From assembly GCF_022370755.2 (NCBI RefSeq), contig NZ_CP092364.2:2728001-2792000 (forward strand): a DNA stretch of 64,000 nt. The letters run 5' to 3'. This document shows positions 10,592 to 22,913 of the stretch, one piece after another; positions within the stretch are counted from its first letter, which is position 1, and each line of letters begins with the position of its first letter. Source of the DNA: Mycolicibacterium goodii. GTDB lineage: Bacteria > Actinomycetota > Actinomycetes > Mycobacteriales > Mycobacteriaceae. The notes under the pieces are model-generated. The model ran no database searches. It was not told the origin of the DNA and saw nothing but the letters and a program-made list of their open reading frames with translations. The position numbers and the translations under genes were made by a program.

Positions 10592-11541
10592 TCGCGACCC
10601 AGGTCCCGGTGGAGCACACGCACGGTGAGCCCGTCGCCGCCCTCGAGGCGCTCGGCCAGGGCTTCGGCGATGGCGACGCTGCGATGCTTGCCGCCGGTGC
10701 ACCCGATCGCGACGGTCATATAGCGCTTCCCCTCCCGTCGATATCCATCGATCACCACGTTCAACAGCCGATGGTAGGTGTCGAGGAACTCCAGGGCGCC
10801 CGGTTGACCGAGCACGTAGTCGCGGACATCGGGATGCTGGCCGCTGTGCGGGCGCAATTCGTCCACCCAGTGCGGGTTCGGCAGGAACCGCACGTCCATC
10901 ACCGTGTCGGCGTCCATCGGCAGCCCGTACTTGTACCCGAACGACTCCACGGTGACGTTGGTGTACGCCACGGCCTCGCCGCCGAAGGCGCGTTCGATGC
11001 TCTCGCGCAACGCGGGCACCGGAAGCGCCGATGTGTCGATCACCAGGTCGGCCGCCGCCCGCACGGGCGCCAGCATGGCCCGCTCGGCCGCGATCCCCTC
11101 GGCCAGCGTCTGCGTGCCCTGCAGGGGGTGGCTACGCCGGTTCTGCTCGTAGCGGCGCACCAGGATGTCGTCGGAGGCCTCCATGAACAACACCCGTGGC
11201 GCGATGTTGCGGGTGGCCAGTTCGTTGCGCACCCAGTCCAGATCGCCCGTGAAACCCTTGGAACGCACGTCCATGACGACCGCGAGCTGCGTGATCCGCG
11301 ACCCGGCCGCCAGGCCCAGGTCGACCATGCGCGCGATGAGTTCCGGCGGCAGGTTGTCGGCGACGTACCAGCCGAGGTCCTCCAGCACCTTGGCGGCGGT
11401 ACCGCGCCCGGCGCCCGACAAGCCGGTCACCAACACCACGTCGATGCCCTCGTGTGACTCCACACCGTCCATCTCCGGGGTGCCTCCCGATGCGCCCCCC
11501 GACGTCGCGCCGGAAGTGCCGTTGTGCACTGCTTCGCTCAT
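10588..11541 (-). CDS. rapZ: RNase adapter/nucleotide-binding protein RapZ (YvcJ) family
   Basis: A 317-residue P-loop protein. In E. coli RapZ senses glucosamine-6-phosphate and steers small-RNA decay to control GlmS; the role in actinobacteria is less clear. The first 25 residues are a low-complexity Ser/Gly/Thr tail. The Walker A region reads VTGLSGAGRGTA, with Arg-Gly where Lys-Ser is expected, which might lower NTP hydrolysis. The conserved C-terminal block IAIGCTGGKHRSV-type is present as VAIGCTGGKHRSVAIAE, the proposed ligand site. It is the second gene after uvrC (31-nt gap) and overlaps yvcK by 4 nt, so it is translationally coupled to it. Confidence 0.93.
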   Translation of the reverse strand: MSEAVHNGTSGATSGGASGGTPEMDGVESHEGIDVVLVTGLSGAGRGTAAKVLEDLGWYVADNLPPELIARMVDLGLAAGSRITQLAVVMDVRSKGFTGDLDWVRNELATRNIAPRVLFMEASDDILVRRYEQNRRSHPLQGTQTLAEGIAAERAMLAPVRAAADLVIDTSALPVPALRESIERAFGGEAVAYTNVTVESFGYKYGLPMDADTVMDVRFLPNPHWVDELRPHSGQHPDVRDYVLGQPGALEFLDTYHRLLNVVIDGYRREGKRYMTVAIGCTGGKHRSVAIAEALAERLEGGDGLTVRVLHRDLGRE

Positions 11542-11572
11542 GAACGATCGACCTCCGGGCTGACCTCGGTCC

Positions 11573-13648
11573 TCATACCCGGTCCACCTGCTGCTCGCTT
11601 CCGTTCAGTTCAGACTCTGCCGCGTGTCGATCATCCTCGATATCGGCGGCCGGTGCCCCCGAATGCGGGTCCGGAGCCGCTTGCGGCTCGTCAGCCTCCG
11701 GCGGAGTGCCGTCCTGCGGTGCCGTCCCCAGCGCCTCCTGCACGGCACGCGCGGTGGCGACACCGATACCCGGCACCGCGGTGATCTCCTCCACGGTGGC
11801 CTCCTTGAGCCGGGCGACGGACCCGAAGTGCGCCACGAGTGCCTTGCGGCGATGCTCGCCGAGCCCGCGCACCGAGTCGAGCGCCGAGGCCGTCATTCGT
11901 TTCGAACGCTTGCTGCGGTGGTAGCTGATGGCGAACCGGTGTGCCTCGTCACGTACGCGCTGCAGCAGGTACAGCCCCTCGCTGTTGCGCGGCATGATCA
12001 CCGGATCCGGTTCCGACGGGACCCAGACCTCTTCGAGGCGTTTGGCGAGACCGATCACCGCGACGTCGTCGACACCGAGTTCTTCGAGCACCGCGGCGGC
12101 CGCGTTGACCTGCGGCGCGCCGCCGTCGACCACGAAAAGGTTGGGCGGGTAGGCAAATCGCCGCGGCCGCTGATCGGTGCTGGGATCGGGTTGCGCGTCG
12201 GACACATGCCGCAGGAACCGGCGCCGCGTCACCTCGGCGATCGACGCGACGTCGTCGGACCGGCCGTCACCCGCCGCTTCGCGGATCGCATAGTGCCGGT
12301 AGTCGGACTTGCGCGGCAGGCCGTCCTCGAACACCACGAGCGACGCCACCACGTCGGTGCCCTGCACGTGGCTGATGTCGACGCATTCGATGCGCAGCGG
12401 GGCGTCGGCCAGCCCGAGCGCCTCCTGAATGCTCTGCAGCGCTTCCGATCTCGCGTTGAAATCGCCCGCTCGTTTGAGCTTGTGCTGTGCCAGGGCCTCC
12501 TGCGCGTTGCGCTGCACCGTATCGGCCAGTGCTCGTTTGTCACCGCGCACGGGAACCCGCAGGCTCACGCGTGAGCCGCGAAGCCGTGACAGCCACGTCG
12601 CCAGCTCATCGGCGTTGGGCGGCAACACCGGAACCAGCACCTGGCGCGGCACCGGGTTGGTCGCCTCGTCACCGCCGGTGTCGCTGGCACTGCCGAGTTC
12701 GGCCTGCTCACCGTAGAACTGGGTGAGGAACTGCTCGACGAGTTGTTCCTGGCCGGACTGTTCGGGATCGCCGGACTTCTCGACGATCCAGCCCCGCTGG
12801 CCGCGGACCCGGCCGCCGCGGACATGGAACACCTGCACCGCGGCCTCGAGATCGTCGTCGGCGAACGCGACCACGTCGGCATCGGTGCCGTCGCCGAACA
12901 CCACGGCCTGTTTCTCCAAAGCCCGTTTGAGCGCCGAGATGTCGTCGCGCAGGCGCGCCGCGCGCTCGAAGTCCAGCTCCTCGGCGGCCGCGGTCATCTG
13001 CTGTTCCATGTCCTTGGCCAGCCGGTCGGTCTTGCCTGCCAGGAAGTCGCAGAAGTCCAGCACGATCTGCCGGTGTTGTTCTGCACTGACCCGGCCCACG
13101 CAGGGCGCGGAGCACTTGTCGATGTAGCCGAGCAGGCAGGGCCGGTCGATCTGCTTGTGCCGCTTGAACACTCCGGCCGAGCACGTCCGGGCCGGGAAGA
13201 CCCGGGTCAGCAGGTCGAGGGTCTCACGGATGGCCCACGCGTGCGAATACGGGCCGAAGTACCGCACGCCCTTGCGCCGCGGACCGCGGTACACCATGAG
13301 CCTCGGGTACTCCTCGTTGAGCGTGACGGCCAGTACCGGATACGACTTGTCATCGCGGTAGCGGACGTTGAACCGCGGATCGAATTCCTTGATCCAGTTG
13401 TATTCGAGCTGCAGCGCCTCGACTTCGGTGGTCACCACGGTCCACTCGACACTGCCCGCGGTCATCACCATCTGGCGGGTGCGCGGAGCCAGGCTCGTGA
13501 TGTCCGCGAAATACGACGTCAGCCGGCTGCGCAGGCTCTTGGCCTTGCCGACATAGATGACCCGGCCGTGCGGGTCGCGGAACCGGTAGACACCCGGCTC
13601 CACGGGTATCGACCCGGGCGCGGGCCGGTACGTCGCTGGATCGGGCAC
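11573..13648 (-). CDS. uvrC: UvrABC system protein C
   Basis: The nuclease of nucleotide excision repair; it makes both incisions around a UvrB-marked lesion. In the 691-residue protein the order is GIY-YIG domain ([20 protein letters not shown], residues about 18-37), a Cys-containing linker, the UvrB-binding UVR motif ([17 protein letters not shown], about 210), the RNase-H-like 5' nuclease ([17 protein letters not shown], about 405) and tandem helix-hairpin-helix motifs ([12 protein letters not shown] and [13 protein letters not shown]). The C-terminal 60 residues are an acidic low-complexity extension. The GTG at 13648 has TAACCT 7 nt before it and no Shine-Dalgarno, which fits a leaderless start. 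It leads the uvrC-rapZ-yvcK-whiA operon and is divergent from ggt. Confidence 0.96.
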   Translation of the reverse strand: MPDPATYRPAPGSIPVEPGVYRFRDPHGRVIYVGKAKSLRSRLTSYFADITSLAPRTRQMVMTAGSVEWTVVTTEVEALQLEYNWIKEFDPRFNVRYRDDKSYPVLAVTLNEEYPRLMVYRGPRRKGVRYFGPYSHAWAIRETLDLLTRVFPARTCSAGVFKRHKQIDRPCLLGYIDKCSAPCVGRVSAEQHRQIVLDFCDFLAGKTDRLAKDMEQQMTAAAEELDFERAARLRDDISALKRALEKQAVVFGDGTDADVVAFADDDLEAAVQVFHVRGGRVRGQRGWIVEKSGDPEQSGQEQLVEQFLTQFYGEQAELGSASDTGGDEATNPVPRQVLVPVLPPNADELATWLSRLRGSRVSLRVPVRGDKRALADTVQRNAQEALAQHKLKRAGDFNARSEALQSIQEALGLADAPLRIECVDISHVQGTDVVASLVVFEDGLPRKSDYRHYAIREAAGDGRSDDVASIAEVTRRRFLRHVSDAQPDPSTDQRPRRFAYPPNLFVVDGGAPQVNAAAAVLEELGVDDVAVIGLAKRLEEVWVPSEPDPVIMPRNSEGLYLLQRVRDEAHRFAISYHRSKRSKRMTASALDSVRGLGEHRRKALVAHFGSVARLKEATVEEITAVPGIGVATARAVQEALGTAPQDGTPPEADEPQAAPDPHSGAPAADIEDDRHAAESELNGSEQQVDRV

Positions 13649-13655
13649 GGTTTCC

Positions 13656-13661
13656 AGGTTA
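13656..13661 (-). promoter_or_regulatory. Candidate -10 box (TAACCT) of leaderless uvrC
   Basis: TAACCT on the minus strand lies 7 nt before the uvrC GTG. Together with the ggt -10 box on the other strand it forms a very compact divergent promoter of 50 nt. Confidence 0.5.
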
Positions 13662-13686
13662 CTGCCGCGATCCGACGGAACTCCGC

Positions 13687-13692
13687 TACCGT
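13687..13692 (+). promoter_or_regulatory. Candidate -10 box (TACCGT) of leaderless ggt
   Basis: TACCGT ends 6 nt before the GTG of the gamma-glutamyltranspeptidase gene, matching TANNNT at leaderless spacing. Only a weak GAGG precedes the GTG directly. Confidence 0.5.
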
Positions 13693-13698
13693 CGAGGT

Positions 13699-15657
13699 GT
13701 GCGATTGCTGGGGTCCGCGCGTGCGGTCATCGCCCTGCTCAGTGGCGTTGTGCTGATCGCGGCGGGATGCGCCGACGGCGCCGAACGCCCACGTCGGCCC
13801 GCCGCGGGCCCGTGCGAGATTGTGTCGAACGGCACACCCGTACCGAAACCGCCCCCGGCGCCACCACCACCCGGCGCGGCGACCGAACGGGACATCGCCA
13901 CACAACCGGAGGTCGCCACGGGCTACCGCACCGACATGACTGCGGTACGAACCGCGACGTATGCGGTGGCCACCGCGAACCCGCTGGCGACCGAGGCCGC
14001 CTGCAAGGTGCTGCGGGACGGAGGCACCGCGGCCGACGCGCTCGTCACGGCGCAGGCCGTGCTGGGCCTCGTGGAGCCGCAGGCGTCCGGCATCGGCGGC
14101 GGGGGCTTCCTGCTGTACTACGACGCCGCCTCCAACTCAGTGCGCGCATTCGACGGCCGGGAGACAGCACCGGCCGCGGCCACCGAGAACTACCTGCGGT
14201 GGGTGTCCGACACCGATCGCACCGAACCGAAACCCGATGCGCGGGCGTCGGGCCGCTCGATCGGCGTGCCCGGCATCGTGCGCCTGCTCGACGTGGTGCA
14301 CCGCGAATACGGCAAGAAGACGTGGCGCGATCTGTTCGACCCCGCGGTCAACCTGGCCGATCGGGGTTTCGACATCAGCCCACGGCTTGCCGCGGCGCTC
14401 GTCGACGCCGCGCCCCAGCTGCGGCTCGATCCGGCCGCGGCGGCCTACTTCCTCAACGACGACGGCACACCCAAACGGGTCGGCACGCGGCTGACCAATC
14501 CCGCCTACTCGAAGACGCTGGGCGCCATCGCATCCGGGGGCGCGGACGCGTTCTACTCCGGCGACGTCGCGCGCGCGATCGTCGCCGCTGCGGCCGATCC
14601 GGCCGGCGGGCGCACGCCGTCGCTGCTCACCGAACAGGACCTCGCCGGATACACCGTGAAGACCCGCGAACCGCTGTGCACGACGTACCGGGGTCGCGAG
14701 ATATGCGGGATGCCGCCGCCGTCGTCGGGCGGCATCGCGGTGGCCGCCACGCTCGGCATCCTCGAGCACTTCGCGATGGGTGAACACCGGCCCACCGACC
14801 TCGACCTCAACGGCGGGCGCCCCACGGTCATGGGCGTGCACCTCATCTCCGAGGCGGAGCGGCTCGCATACGCCGACCGGGATCGTTACGTCGCCGACAC
14901 CGACTTCGTCCCGCTTCCGGGCGGTTCGCCGGAAACTCTGCTGGACAGCGCCTATCTGACCGGCCGGGCCGCGCTGATCTCGAAGGACCGCTCGATGGGC
15001 ATCGCACAGCCCGGCAGCTTCGGCCCGCCCGTCACGGCTCCCCCGGTTCGCGAGCACGGCACCAGCCAGGTCAGCATCGTCGACGGTTTCGGCAATGCGG
15101 CCGCGCTCACCACCACCGTGGAGTCCGCGTTCGGCTCGTTCCACATGGTCGACGGATTCCTGCTCAACAATCAGCTCACCGACTTCTCCGCCGAGCCGGT
15201 CAGCCCTGAGGGCACCCCGATCCCCAATCGGGTGGAACCCGGCAAGCGGCCGCGCAGCACCATGGCGCCCACGCTGATCTTCGATCAGGACGCGGGCAAA
15301 CGCGGGACCCTGTACGCGGTCCTGGGATCGCCCGGCGGGTCGGTGATCATCCAGTTCGTCGTCAAGACCGTTGTCGGGTTGCTCGATTGGGGTCTCGATC
15401 CGCAGCAGGCGGTGTCGATGGTGGACTTCGGCGCCGCGAACACCCCCAAGACCAACGTCGGCGGTGAACATCCCAACATCGACACCTCCGGCAACGGTGC
15501 CCACGACCCGCTCGTACAGGGCCTGCGGGACCTCGGACACGACGTCGACCTGGCCGATCAGTCCAGCGGGTTGTCGGCGATCATGCGGACCGACCCCGGC
15601 TGGATCGGCGGCGCCGATCCCCGCCGCGAAGGACTCGTGATGGGTGACCCCGGATGA
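13699..15657 (+). CDS. Gamma-glutamyltranspeptidase, lipoprotein
   Basis: An exported Ntn-hydrolase that transfers or hydrolyses the gamma-glutamyl group of glutathione-like substrates. The 652-residue precursor begins with a lipoprotein signal ending in AAGC (lipid-modified Cys 24), then a Pro-rich linker. The large subunit has the family motif [10 protein letters not shown]. Autocleavage is expected before Thr 455 in [10 protein letters not shown], which aligns with the nucleophile threonine of E. coli GGT. Substrate-loop residues [10 protein letters not shown] and the late [10 protein letters not shown] are conserved. M. tuberculosis encodes a comparable lipoprotein (GgtB). It is divergent from uvrC, probably leaderless, and overlaps the next gene by 4 nt (ATGA), suggesting coupled expression of a GNAT acetyltransferase. 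Confidence 0.93.
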   Translation: MRLLGSARAVIALLSGVVLIAAGCADGAERPRRPAAGPCEIVSNGTPVPKPPPAPPPPGAATERDIATQPEVATGYRTDMTAVRTATYAVATANPLATEAACKVLRDGGTAADALVTAQAVLGLVEPQASGIGGGGFLLYYDAASNSVRAFDGRETAPAAATENYLRWVSDTDRTEPKPDARASGRSIGVPGIVRLLDVVHREYGKKTWRDLFDPAVNLADRGFDISPRLAAALVDAAPQLRLDPAAAAYFLNDDGTPKRVGTRLTNPAYSKTLGAIASGGADAFYSGDVARAIVAAAADPAGGRTPSLLTEQDLAGYTVKTREPLCTTYRGREICGMPPPSSGGIAVAATLGILEHFAMGEHRPTDLDLNGGRPTVMGVHLISEAERLAYADRDRYVADTDFVPLPGGSPETLLDSAYLTGRAALISKDRSMGIAQPGSFGPPVTAPPVREHGTSQVSIVDGFGNAAALTTTVESAFGSFHMVDGFLLNNQLTDFSAEPVSPEGTPIPNRVEPGKRPRSTMAPTLIFDQDAGKRGTLYAVLGSPGGSVIIQFVVKTVVGLLDWGLDPQQAVSMVDFGAANTPKTNVGGEHPNIDTSGNGAHDPLVQGLRDLGHDVDLADQSSGLSAIMRTDPGWIGGADPRREGLVMGDPG

Positions 15658-16128
15658 CGGGTACCCCGGTCATCATGGACGTGATGCGCCTGACCCCCGC
15701 CGACTGGCGGTTGTTCTCGGCGATCCGGCTGCGCGCCCTCGCCGATTCGCTCGGGGCCGACGACCCGCACTACCGCCACGAGTGCAGGTTCACCGCGGGC
15801 CAGTGGCGCCGGCGGCTCTGCGAGCACGCGCAGTTCGCCGCCACGTCCGACGGCCGGGTGGTCGGCCTGATCGGCGCGCAGTACCAGAACACCGAGACCA
15901 TCTACCTGTACTCGTTGTGGGTGGATCCGTCGGCGCGCAACTGTGGAGTCGGCCGCCAGTTGATCAGCACCGCCGTGCAGTGGGCGCGCGACTGCCGGGT
16001 CCATACGATCCGGCTGCGGGTGGCCGCGGACAACACGGTGGCCCGCAGCATCTACGAGGACCTCGGTTTCGGGGTGTGCGACACCAGCGGCGCGACCGAG
16101 ACCCGAGAACTGGCGATGGCGTTGTCGG

Positions 16129-16136
<8 letters not shown>
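15654..16136 (+). CDS. GNAT family N-acetyltransferase
   Basis: A 160-residue acetyl-CoA-dependent acetyltransferase of the GCN5-related family. The acetyl-CoA binding motif A is LWVDPSARNCGVGRQLI at about residues 88-104, a variant of the usual R/Q-x-x-G-x-G/A with CGVG. The C-terminal segment (VAADNTVARSIYEDLGF) is the standard motif B. The gene starts on the ATGA that overlaps the ggt stop, so it is the second gene of that operon. At its 3' end it overlaps by 8 nt with the convergent gene on the minus strand. The acetyl acceptor cannot be predicted; amine products of peptide breakdown would fit the context but this is speculation. Confidence 0.85.
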
Positions 16137-18397
<2,261 letters not shown>

Positions 18398-18517
18398 ACT
18401 CGCCACCTTGCCTGTTAGCTGCCTGTTCGAAGGCGGAGTTCCGACGCCAGTTCCGACGGGGGGTCCGCGCTGCCGACTCCAGTATGAACCACCGGAAACC
18501 AGCGGTTACACGAGCAC

Positions 18518-19117
18518 TTACCGACCGGAACCCGTCATCAGCCGCTCAACGTATTTCGCGATGATGTCGACTTCGAGGTTCACCGTCGTGCCCACCGCGG
18601 CGGTACCGAGTGTGGTGAGCTCGCGCGTAGTGGGGATCAGCGAAATCTCAAACCAGTCATCACCGATGGCGGAAACGGTCAGCGACACGCCGTCGACGGT
18701 GATCGATCCCTTCTCCACGACGTACCGCGACAACGCCTGCGGCAGCGCCACACGCACCACTTCCCAGTGCTCGTGCGGCGTGCGCGAAATCACAGTCCCG
18801 GTGCCGTCGACATGCCCCTGCACGATATGTCCGCCCAGTCGGCTGTTGACCGCCGCGGCGCGCTCCAGGTTGACCCGGTCGCCCACGGCGACACCGGCCA
18901 GGCTGGACCGGTTGAGCGTCTCGCCCATGACGTCGGCGGTGAACGCGCCGTCCGGTAGTACGTCCACCACGGTGAGACACACACCGTTCACCGCGATCGA
19001 ATCCCCATGGCCTGCGTCGGCCGTGACGACGGGTCCGCGGATGGTCAATCGGGCGGAGTCGTCCAGTTCCGCCTTGTCGACCAGTACGCCCAGTTCCTCA
19101 ACGATTCCGGTGAACAC
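18518..19117 (-). CDS. ribC: Riboflavin synthase alpha chain
   Basis: The last enzyme of riboflavin synthesis, which dismutates two dimethylribityllumazine molecules. The 199-residue protein opens FTGIVEELG and holds two lumazine-binding barrels in tandem, each with a similar signature (DSIAVNGVCLTVV in the first, GSITVDGVSLTVS in the second), plus GGHIVQGHVDGTG. The start is placed at the GTG at 19117, which yields the canonical N-terminus; TAGTCT sits 7 nt upstream, so the mRNA is probably leaderless. The frame is open further upstream only because it runs antisense to lprG. It is divergent from lprG and separated from ribA2 by about 120 nt with no recognisable FMN riboswitch. Confidence 0.96.
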   Translation of the reverse strand: MFTGIVEELGVLVDKAELDDSARLTIRGPVVTADAGHGDSIAVNGVCLTVVDVLPDGAFTADVMGETLNRSSLAGVAVGDRVNLERAAAVNSRLGGHIVQGHVDGTGTVISRTPHEHWEVVRVALPQALSRYVVEKGSITVDGVSLTVSAIGDDWFEISLIPTTRELTTLGTAAVGTTVNLEVDIIAKYVERLMTGSGR

Positions 19118-19124
19118 GCCGACC

Positions 19125-19130
19125 AGACTA
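19125..19130 (-). promoter_or_regulatory. Candidate -10 box (TAGTCT) of leaderless ribC
   Basis: TAGTCT on the minus strand lies 7 nt before the ribC GTG, matching TANNNT at leaderless spacing and supporting that start over the long upstream extension. Confidence 0.5.
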
Positions 19131-19177
19131 TTCAGTCGGCGAGCCGTCGGGAAAAGCAGTTCGTCACAGTGAGCCTC

Positions 19178-19183
19178 TACGAT
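19178..19183 (+). promoter_or_regulatory. Candidate -10 box (TACGAT) of leaderless lprG
   Basis: TACGAT ends 6 nt before the lprG ATG. No Shine-Dalgarno is seen. With the ribC -10 box it makes a 72-nt divergent promoter region. Confidence 0.5.
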
Positions 19184-19189
19184 GCAGAT

Positions 19190-19900
19190 ATGCAGACGCG
19201 CCCACGCTTCGCAGTCCAGTCCCTGTTCGCAGTCCTTGCCACCGCCGCCGCGCTGGTCGCGGGGTGTTCTTCGTCGTCGGAGACCTCCGACGCGCCGCTT
19301 CCCGACGGTGCCACGCTGCTTCAGGAGTCGGCCTCGAAGACGAAGACGCAGGAGAGCGTGCATCTGCTGCTGACCGTGCAGGGCAAGGTCGACGGGCTGC
19401 CCGTGGAGAAGCTCGACGGTGACCTCACCAATGCGCCGGCCGTGGCCGCCGAAGGCACCGCCGATCTGATCGCGTTCGGACAGAAGATCGCCGACGCGAA
19501 GTTCGTGATCGCCGACGGCAACCTCTACGCGGCGTTGACGCCCGGCGATCCGCTGTCGAACTACGGTGCCGCCACCAACATCTACGACGTGTCGGCGATC
19601 CTGAACCCGGACACCGGCCTGGCCAACGTGCTGGCCAACTTCTCGGATGCCAAGGCCGATGGTCGCGAGGCCATCAACGGCACCGAGGCGGTGCGGGTGA
19701 CCGGCAACGTGAGCGCCGACGCGGTCAACAAGATCGCCCCGCAGCTCAAGGCCGACGGTCCGGTGCCTGGCACGGCGTGGATCACCGAGGACGACCACAC
19801 GCTGCTACAGGCACAGCTCGAACCCACGCCGGGCAACAGCGTCAGGATGACGCTGTCGGACTGGGGTAAGCAGGTCAACGTCACCAAGCCCGCGTCCTGA
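19190..19900 (+). CDS. lprG: Lipoprotein LprG
   Basis: A mycobacterial cell-envelope lipoprotein with a large hydrophobic cavity that carries triacylated glycolipids and triacylglycerides to the cell surface; it works with the P55 pump encoded directly downstream. The start is the ATG at 19190, which gives a classical signal peptide ending in the lipobox LVAGC (Cys 26) and 236 residues; the frame is open further upstream only across the antisense of ribC. The mature part begins with a Ser-rich tether (SSSSETS) and contains the LppX/LprAFG-type fold with [19 protein letters not shown]. Its stop overlaps the next start by one base (TGATG), the conserved lprG-P55 arrangement. Confidence 0.96.
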   Translation: MQTRPRFAVQSLFAVLATAAALVAGCSSSSETSDAPLPDGATLLQESASKTKTQESVHLLLTVQGKVDGLPVEKLDGDLTNAPAVAAEGTADLIAFGQKIADAKFVIADGNLYAALTPGDPLSNYGAATNIYDVSAILNPDTGLANVLANFSDAKADGREAINGTEAVRVTGNVSADAVNKIAPQLKADGPVPGTAWITEDDHTLLQAQLEPTPGNSVRMTLSDWGKQVNVTKPAS

Positions 19901-21588
19901 TGCGGGGCGCGAAGGCGGTGGCATCCCGGCCTATGACATCCCGGGGTAACCGCAACATCGCGATCAGCGCAGGCAGCCTGGCGGTGCTGCTCGGCGCGCT
20001 CGACACCTATGTCGTGATCACGATCATCGTCGACATCATGCAAGACGTCGGCATCGCGATCAATCAGATTCAGCAGGTCACGCCCATCATCACCGGGTAT
20101 CTGCTGGGCTACATCGCCGCGATGCCACTGCTGGGCCGCGCGTCGGACCGCTTCGGGCGCAAGCTGCTCATCCAGGTGGGCCTGGCCGGCTTCGCGATCG
20201 GCTCTGTCGTCACGGCGCTGTCCACCGATCTGGTGCCACTTGTCATCGGCCGGTTCATCCAGGGTTCGGCGAGTGGCGCGCTGCTGCCCGTGACGCTGGC
20301 ACTGGCGGCCGATCTGTGGTCGGCGCGTAACCGCGCGGCGGTGCTGGGCGGTGTCGGTGCCGCGCAGGAGCTCGGCGCGGTGCTCGGCCCGATGTACGGC
20401 ATCGCCCTGGTCTGGCTGTTCAACCACTGGCAGGCCGTGTTCTGGGTCAACGTGCCGCTGGCCGTCATCGCGATGGTGATGATCCACTTCAGCCTGCCCG
20501 CGCGGCAGGCCGACGACGAACCGGAGCGCGTCGACGTCGTCGGCGGTGTCCTGCTCGCGATCGTCCTCGGTCTCATCGTGGTGGGCCTGTACAACCCCGA
20601 ACCCGACGGCAAGCAGGTGCTGCCGAGCTGGGGACTACCGGTTCTGGTGGGCGCGCTGATCGCGGCCATCGCGTTCTTCGTGTGGGAGAAGGTCGCCAAG
20701 ACCCGGCTGATCGACCCGGCCGGGGTGCGGTTCGGGCCGTTCCTGGCCGCGTTGGGTGCGTCGTTGTGTGCCGGCGCGGCGCTGATGGTGACGCTGGTCA
20801 ACGTCGAACTGTTCGGCCAGGGCGTCCTCGGCCAGGACCAGGACCACGCGGCGTTTCTGCTGCTGAGGTTCCTGATCGCGCTGCCCATCGGCGCTCTGAT
20901 CGGCGGCTGGCTGGCCACCAGGATCGGTGACCGGCTCGTGGTGCTCGTCGGTCTGCTGATCGCCGCGGGCGGCTTCGTGCTGATCTCGCACTGGAGCGTC
21001 AACGTGCTGTCGGATCGCCACGACCTGGGGCTGTTCACCCTCCCGGTCCTGGACACCGATCTGGCGATCGTCGGCCTCGGCCTCGGCCTGGTGATCGGCC
21101 CGCTGACCTCGGCGACGCTGCGCGCCGTGCCCGCCGCCGAGCACGGCATCGCCTCGGCCGCCGTCGTCGTGGCACGCATGATCGGCATGCTGATCGGTAT
21201 CGCCGCGCTGGGCGCGTGGGGTTTCTACCGGTTCAATCAGCACCTGGCCACGCTGGCCGCGGCTGCCGCCGCGGCCGCGGGCAGCCCGATGTCACTGGCC
21301 GAACGGCTCACCGCGCAGGCCGTGCGGTATCGCGAGGCCTACGTGATGATGTACGGCGACATCTTCCTGAGCGCGGCTGTCGTGTGCGTCGTCGGCGCCC
21401 TTCTGGGCCTGCTGATCAGCGGCATGCACGAACACGCGGAGAAGTCAGAACCGGTCCACACCGCCGCACACGACGCGGTCGATGCGGACGACGCCCCGAC
21501 CGAGCTGCTGGATCTTCCCACACAGGTGCTCTCGGCGCAGCCGACAGACTCCGGCGACCATCCGCCGGGACGCCACCGCGCCCCCTAG
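19900..21588 (+). CDS. MFS transporter P55 (Rv1410c family)
   Basis: A 562-residue major facilitator of the DHA2-like type with about 14 transmembrane helices. The counterpart in M. tuberculosis and M. smegmatis acts with LprG in triacylglyceride and lipoglycan export and in drug tolerance. Landmarks are [18 protein letters not shown] in the first helix, the antiporter loop motif [10 protein letters not shown] (about residues 77-86) and RDxxLI-like segments later. The C-terminal 50 residues are acidic and cytoplasmic ([20 protein letters not shown]). A central long loop between helices 9 and 10 carries [10 protein letters not shown], consistent with the periplasmic beta-hairpin known in this family. 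An in-frame ATG at codon 12 could also serve as start, but the TGATG coupling to lprG favours 19900. Confidence 0.95.
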   Translation: MRGAKAVASRPMTSRGNRNIAISAGSLAVLLGALDTYVVITIIVDIMQDVGIAINQIQQVTPIITGYLLGYIAAMPLLGRASDRFGRKLLIQVGLAGFAIGSVVTALSTDLVPLVIGRFIQGSASGALLPVTLALAADLWSARNRAAVLGGVGAAQELGAVLGPMYGIALVWLFNHWQAVFWVNVPLAVIAMVMIHFSLPARQADDEPERVDVVGGVLLAIVLGLIVVGLYNPEPDGKQVLPSWGLPVLVGALIAAIAFFVWEKVAKTRLIDPAGVRFGPFLAALGASLCAGAALMVTLVNVELFGQGVLGQDQDHAAFLLLRFLIALPIGALIGGWLATRIGDRLVVLVGLLIAAGGFVLISHWSVNVLSDRHDLGLFTLPVLDTDLAIVGLGLGLVIGPLTSATLRAVPAAEHGIASAAVVVARMIGMLIGIAALGAWGFYRFNQHLATLAAAAAAAAGSPMSLAERLTAQAVRYREAYVMMYGDIFLSAAVVCVVGALLGLLISGMHEHAEKSEPVHTAAHDAVDADDAPTELLDLPTQVLSAQPTDSGDHPPGRHRAP

Positions 21589-21600
21589 GCGCGCCGCGCC

Positions 21601-21774
21601 TCAGCAGCGCTCGATACCGGGCTGCAGGCGTGGTGGCGTCGGGTCCGCCTGCGGTCGTGGCGTGCGCGCGGGCCGCACGACCCGCAGCGGGGCGCACACG
21701 ACGGCCCGGATCGTGCCGAGGATGGCGCTCGGAGTGGATGGAGAGACGGTGAGCCAGCCCTGAAGTGTGGTCAC
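21601..21774 (-). CDS. Small hypothetical protein, 57 residues
   Basis: A short open frame, too small for usual cut-offs, lying alone between the convergent 3' end of the P55 gene and ribG. It starts at the GTG at 21774 (TTLQGWLTVSPS...) with a strong Shine-Dalgarno, AAAGGA, 7 nt upstream, and ends at TGA 21601. The N-terminal half is moderately hydrophobic (PSAILGTIRAVVCAPLRVV) and could form one amphipathic or membrane-associated helix; the C-terminal half is Pro/Arg-rich and ends with a Cys. I do not recognise a family. A possible promoter with TACACT lies about 60 nt upstream. It might be a regulatory or membrane-associated small protein, or a leader peptide, although nothing downstream is in the same orientation for nearly 2.5 kb. 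Confidence 0.5.
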   Translation of the reverse strand: MTTLQGWLTVSPSTPSAILGTIRAVVCAPLRVVRPARTPRPQADPTPPRLQPGIERC

Positions 21775-21828
21775 GCTCGTGTCCTTTGCTCGTGTTCATC
21801 TGGCGCATACGGCAGTGAACGCGCATCT

Positions 21829-21842
21829 GGTACGAGTGTACC
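21829..21842 (-). promoter_or_regulatory. Possible promoter/operator of the 57-residue gene
   Basis: GGTAC and GTACC form a perfect inverted repeat around 4 nt. On the minus strand it contains TACACT (positions 21840-21835), a TANNNT -10 match, placing transcription start near 21828 and leaving about 54 nt of leader. The overlap of a palindrome with a -10 box is what an operator for a dimeric repressor would look like; no -35 is evident. Confidence 0.3.
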
Positions 21843-21905
21843 GAGACGCGGGCAGGACACGGCCCGCACGGTGCGGCCACGTGAGCCAGTTGACCTGCTC
21901 GCCGT

Positions 21906-22913
21906 CTAGCTCGGGACGAGGCTCATCAGGACATCCGGGCCGATGGTGTCGACGCCGTCGAACCGCCAGCGTTGCGCGTGCACGATGCTCGGCACACCGA
22001 CGTCGTCGACCGCGGTGATGGGTCCCCCCAACAGGATCGGCGCAACGTACGCCAAAATCCGGTTGACCACACCGGCGCGCAGGAACGCACCCGCCAGGGT
22101 CGGGCCACCCTCCAGCAGGATGTCGGTACGGTCCGACAACGCCTTGATCACCTCGTGGGGGTCGTGCGTGCGGATCACCATGGTGCGCGAATCATCGTTG
22201 AGCACCTTGGCGTCCGATGACACCTCGCGCCGCCCCACGACGACGCGCAGCGGTTGGTTCTCGGCGAGGCTGCCGTCGGGCAGGCGCGCCGTCAGCGACG
22301 GATCGTCGACGAACACCGTGCCGGTGCCGACCACGATGGCGTCGGCCGCCGCGCGCCTGCGGTGCACGTCGGCGCGCGCCTCCGCACTGGTGATCCACTG
22401 GCTCGACCCGTCGGCGGCCGCACTGCGACCGTCCACGCTCGTCGCGAATTTCCAAGTGACGTGGGGCATCCCGGTGCGCTGCTTGTGCAGCCACTCACGC
22501 AGTGGTCCGGCGGCCACCGCATCGGACAACACACCCGAGGTCACCTCGATGCCCGACTCGGCCATGCGCGCCGATCCACCGGCCGCCACCGGGTTGGGAT
22601 CGGAGACCGCATAGACGACGCGTGAGATCTGTGCTGCGACAAGGCCATCCACGCATGGCGGGGTGCGTCCGTGATGGTTGCACGGTTCGAGGGTCACCAC
22701 CGCGGTGCCGCCCGCGGCGCGGTCACCGGCCGCCCGCAGGGCCATCACCTCGGCGTGTGGGCCGCCGGTGGGCTGGGTGCCCCCGACGCCGGCGACCTGA
22801 CCGTCGCGATCCAGGATCACCGCCCCGACCGGAGGATTGGGGTAGGTCGATCCCTTGACCTGTTCGGCCTGGTCGATGGCGAGCCGCATCGCGGCGTCGA
22901 CCGAAATGCTCAC
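21906..22913 (-). CDS. ribG: Bifunctional diaminohydroxyphosphoribosylaminopyrimidine deaminase / 5-amino-6-(5-phosphoribosylamino)uracil reductase
   Basis: Performs the second and third steps of riboflavin synthesis. The 335-residue protein has an N-terminal zinc deaminase domain (zinc motif GPHAEVMAL and [13 protein letters not shown], residues about 45-90) and a C-terminal NADPH reductase domain ([20 protein letters not shown], then [17 protein letters not shown]). Its ATG overlaps the rpe stop by 4 nt, so it is translated with the pentose-phosphate enzyme that makes ribulose 5-phosphate from xylulose 5-phosphate available; ribulose 5-phosphate is the substrate of RibA2. The reductase motif is complete. 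About 130 nt downstream lie before the next small gene. Confidence 0.96.
   Translation of the reverse strand: MSISVDAAMRLAIDQAEQVKGSTYPNPPVGAVILDRDGQVAGVGGTQPTGGPHAEVMALRAAGDRAAGGTAVVTLEPCNHHGRTPPCVDGLVAAQISRVVYAVSDPNPVAAGGSARMAESGIEVTSGVLSDAVAAGPLREWLHKQRTGMPHVTWKFATSVDGRSAAADGSSQWITSAEARADVHRRRAAADAIVVGTGTVFVDDPSLTARLPDGSLAENQPLRVVVGRREVSSDAKVLNDDSRTMVIRTHDPHEVIKALSDRTDILLEGGPTLAGAFLRAGVVNRILAYVAPILLGGPITAVDDVGVPSIVHAQRWRFDGVDTIGPDVLMSLVPS

Noticed and set aside
18398..18517. FMN riboswitch before ribA2
   Set aside because: The conserved RFN helices and loop words are not recognisable; only short direct repeats (GTCGGAACT twice) are seen.
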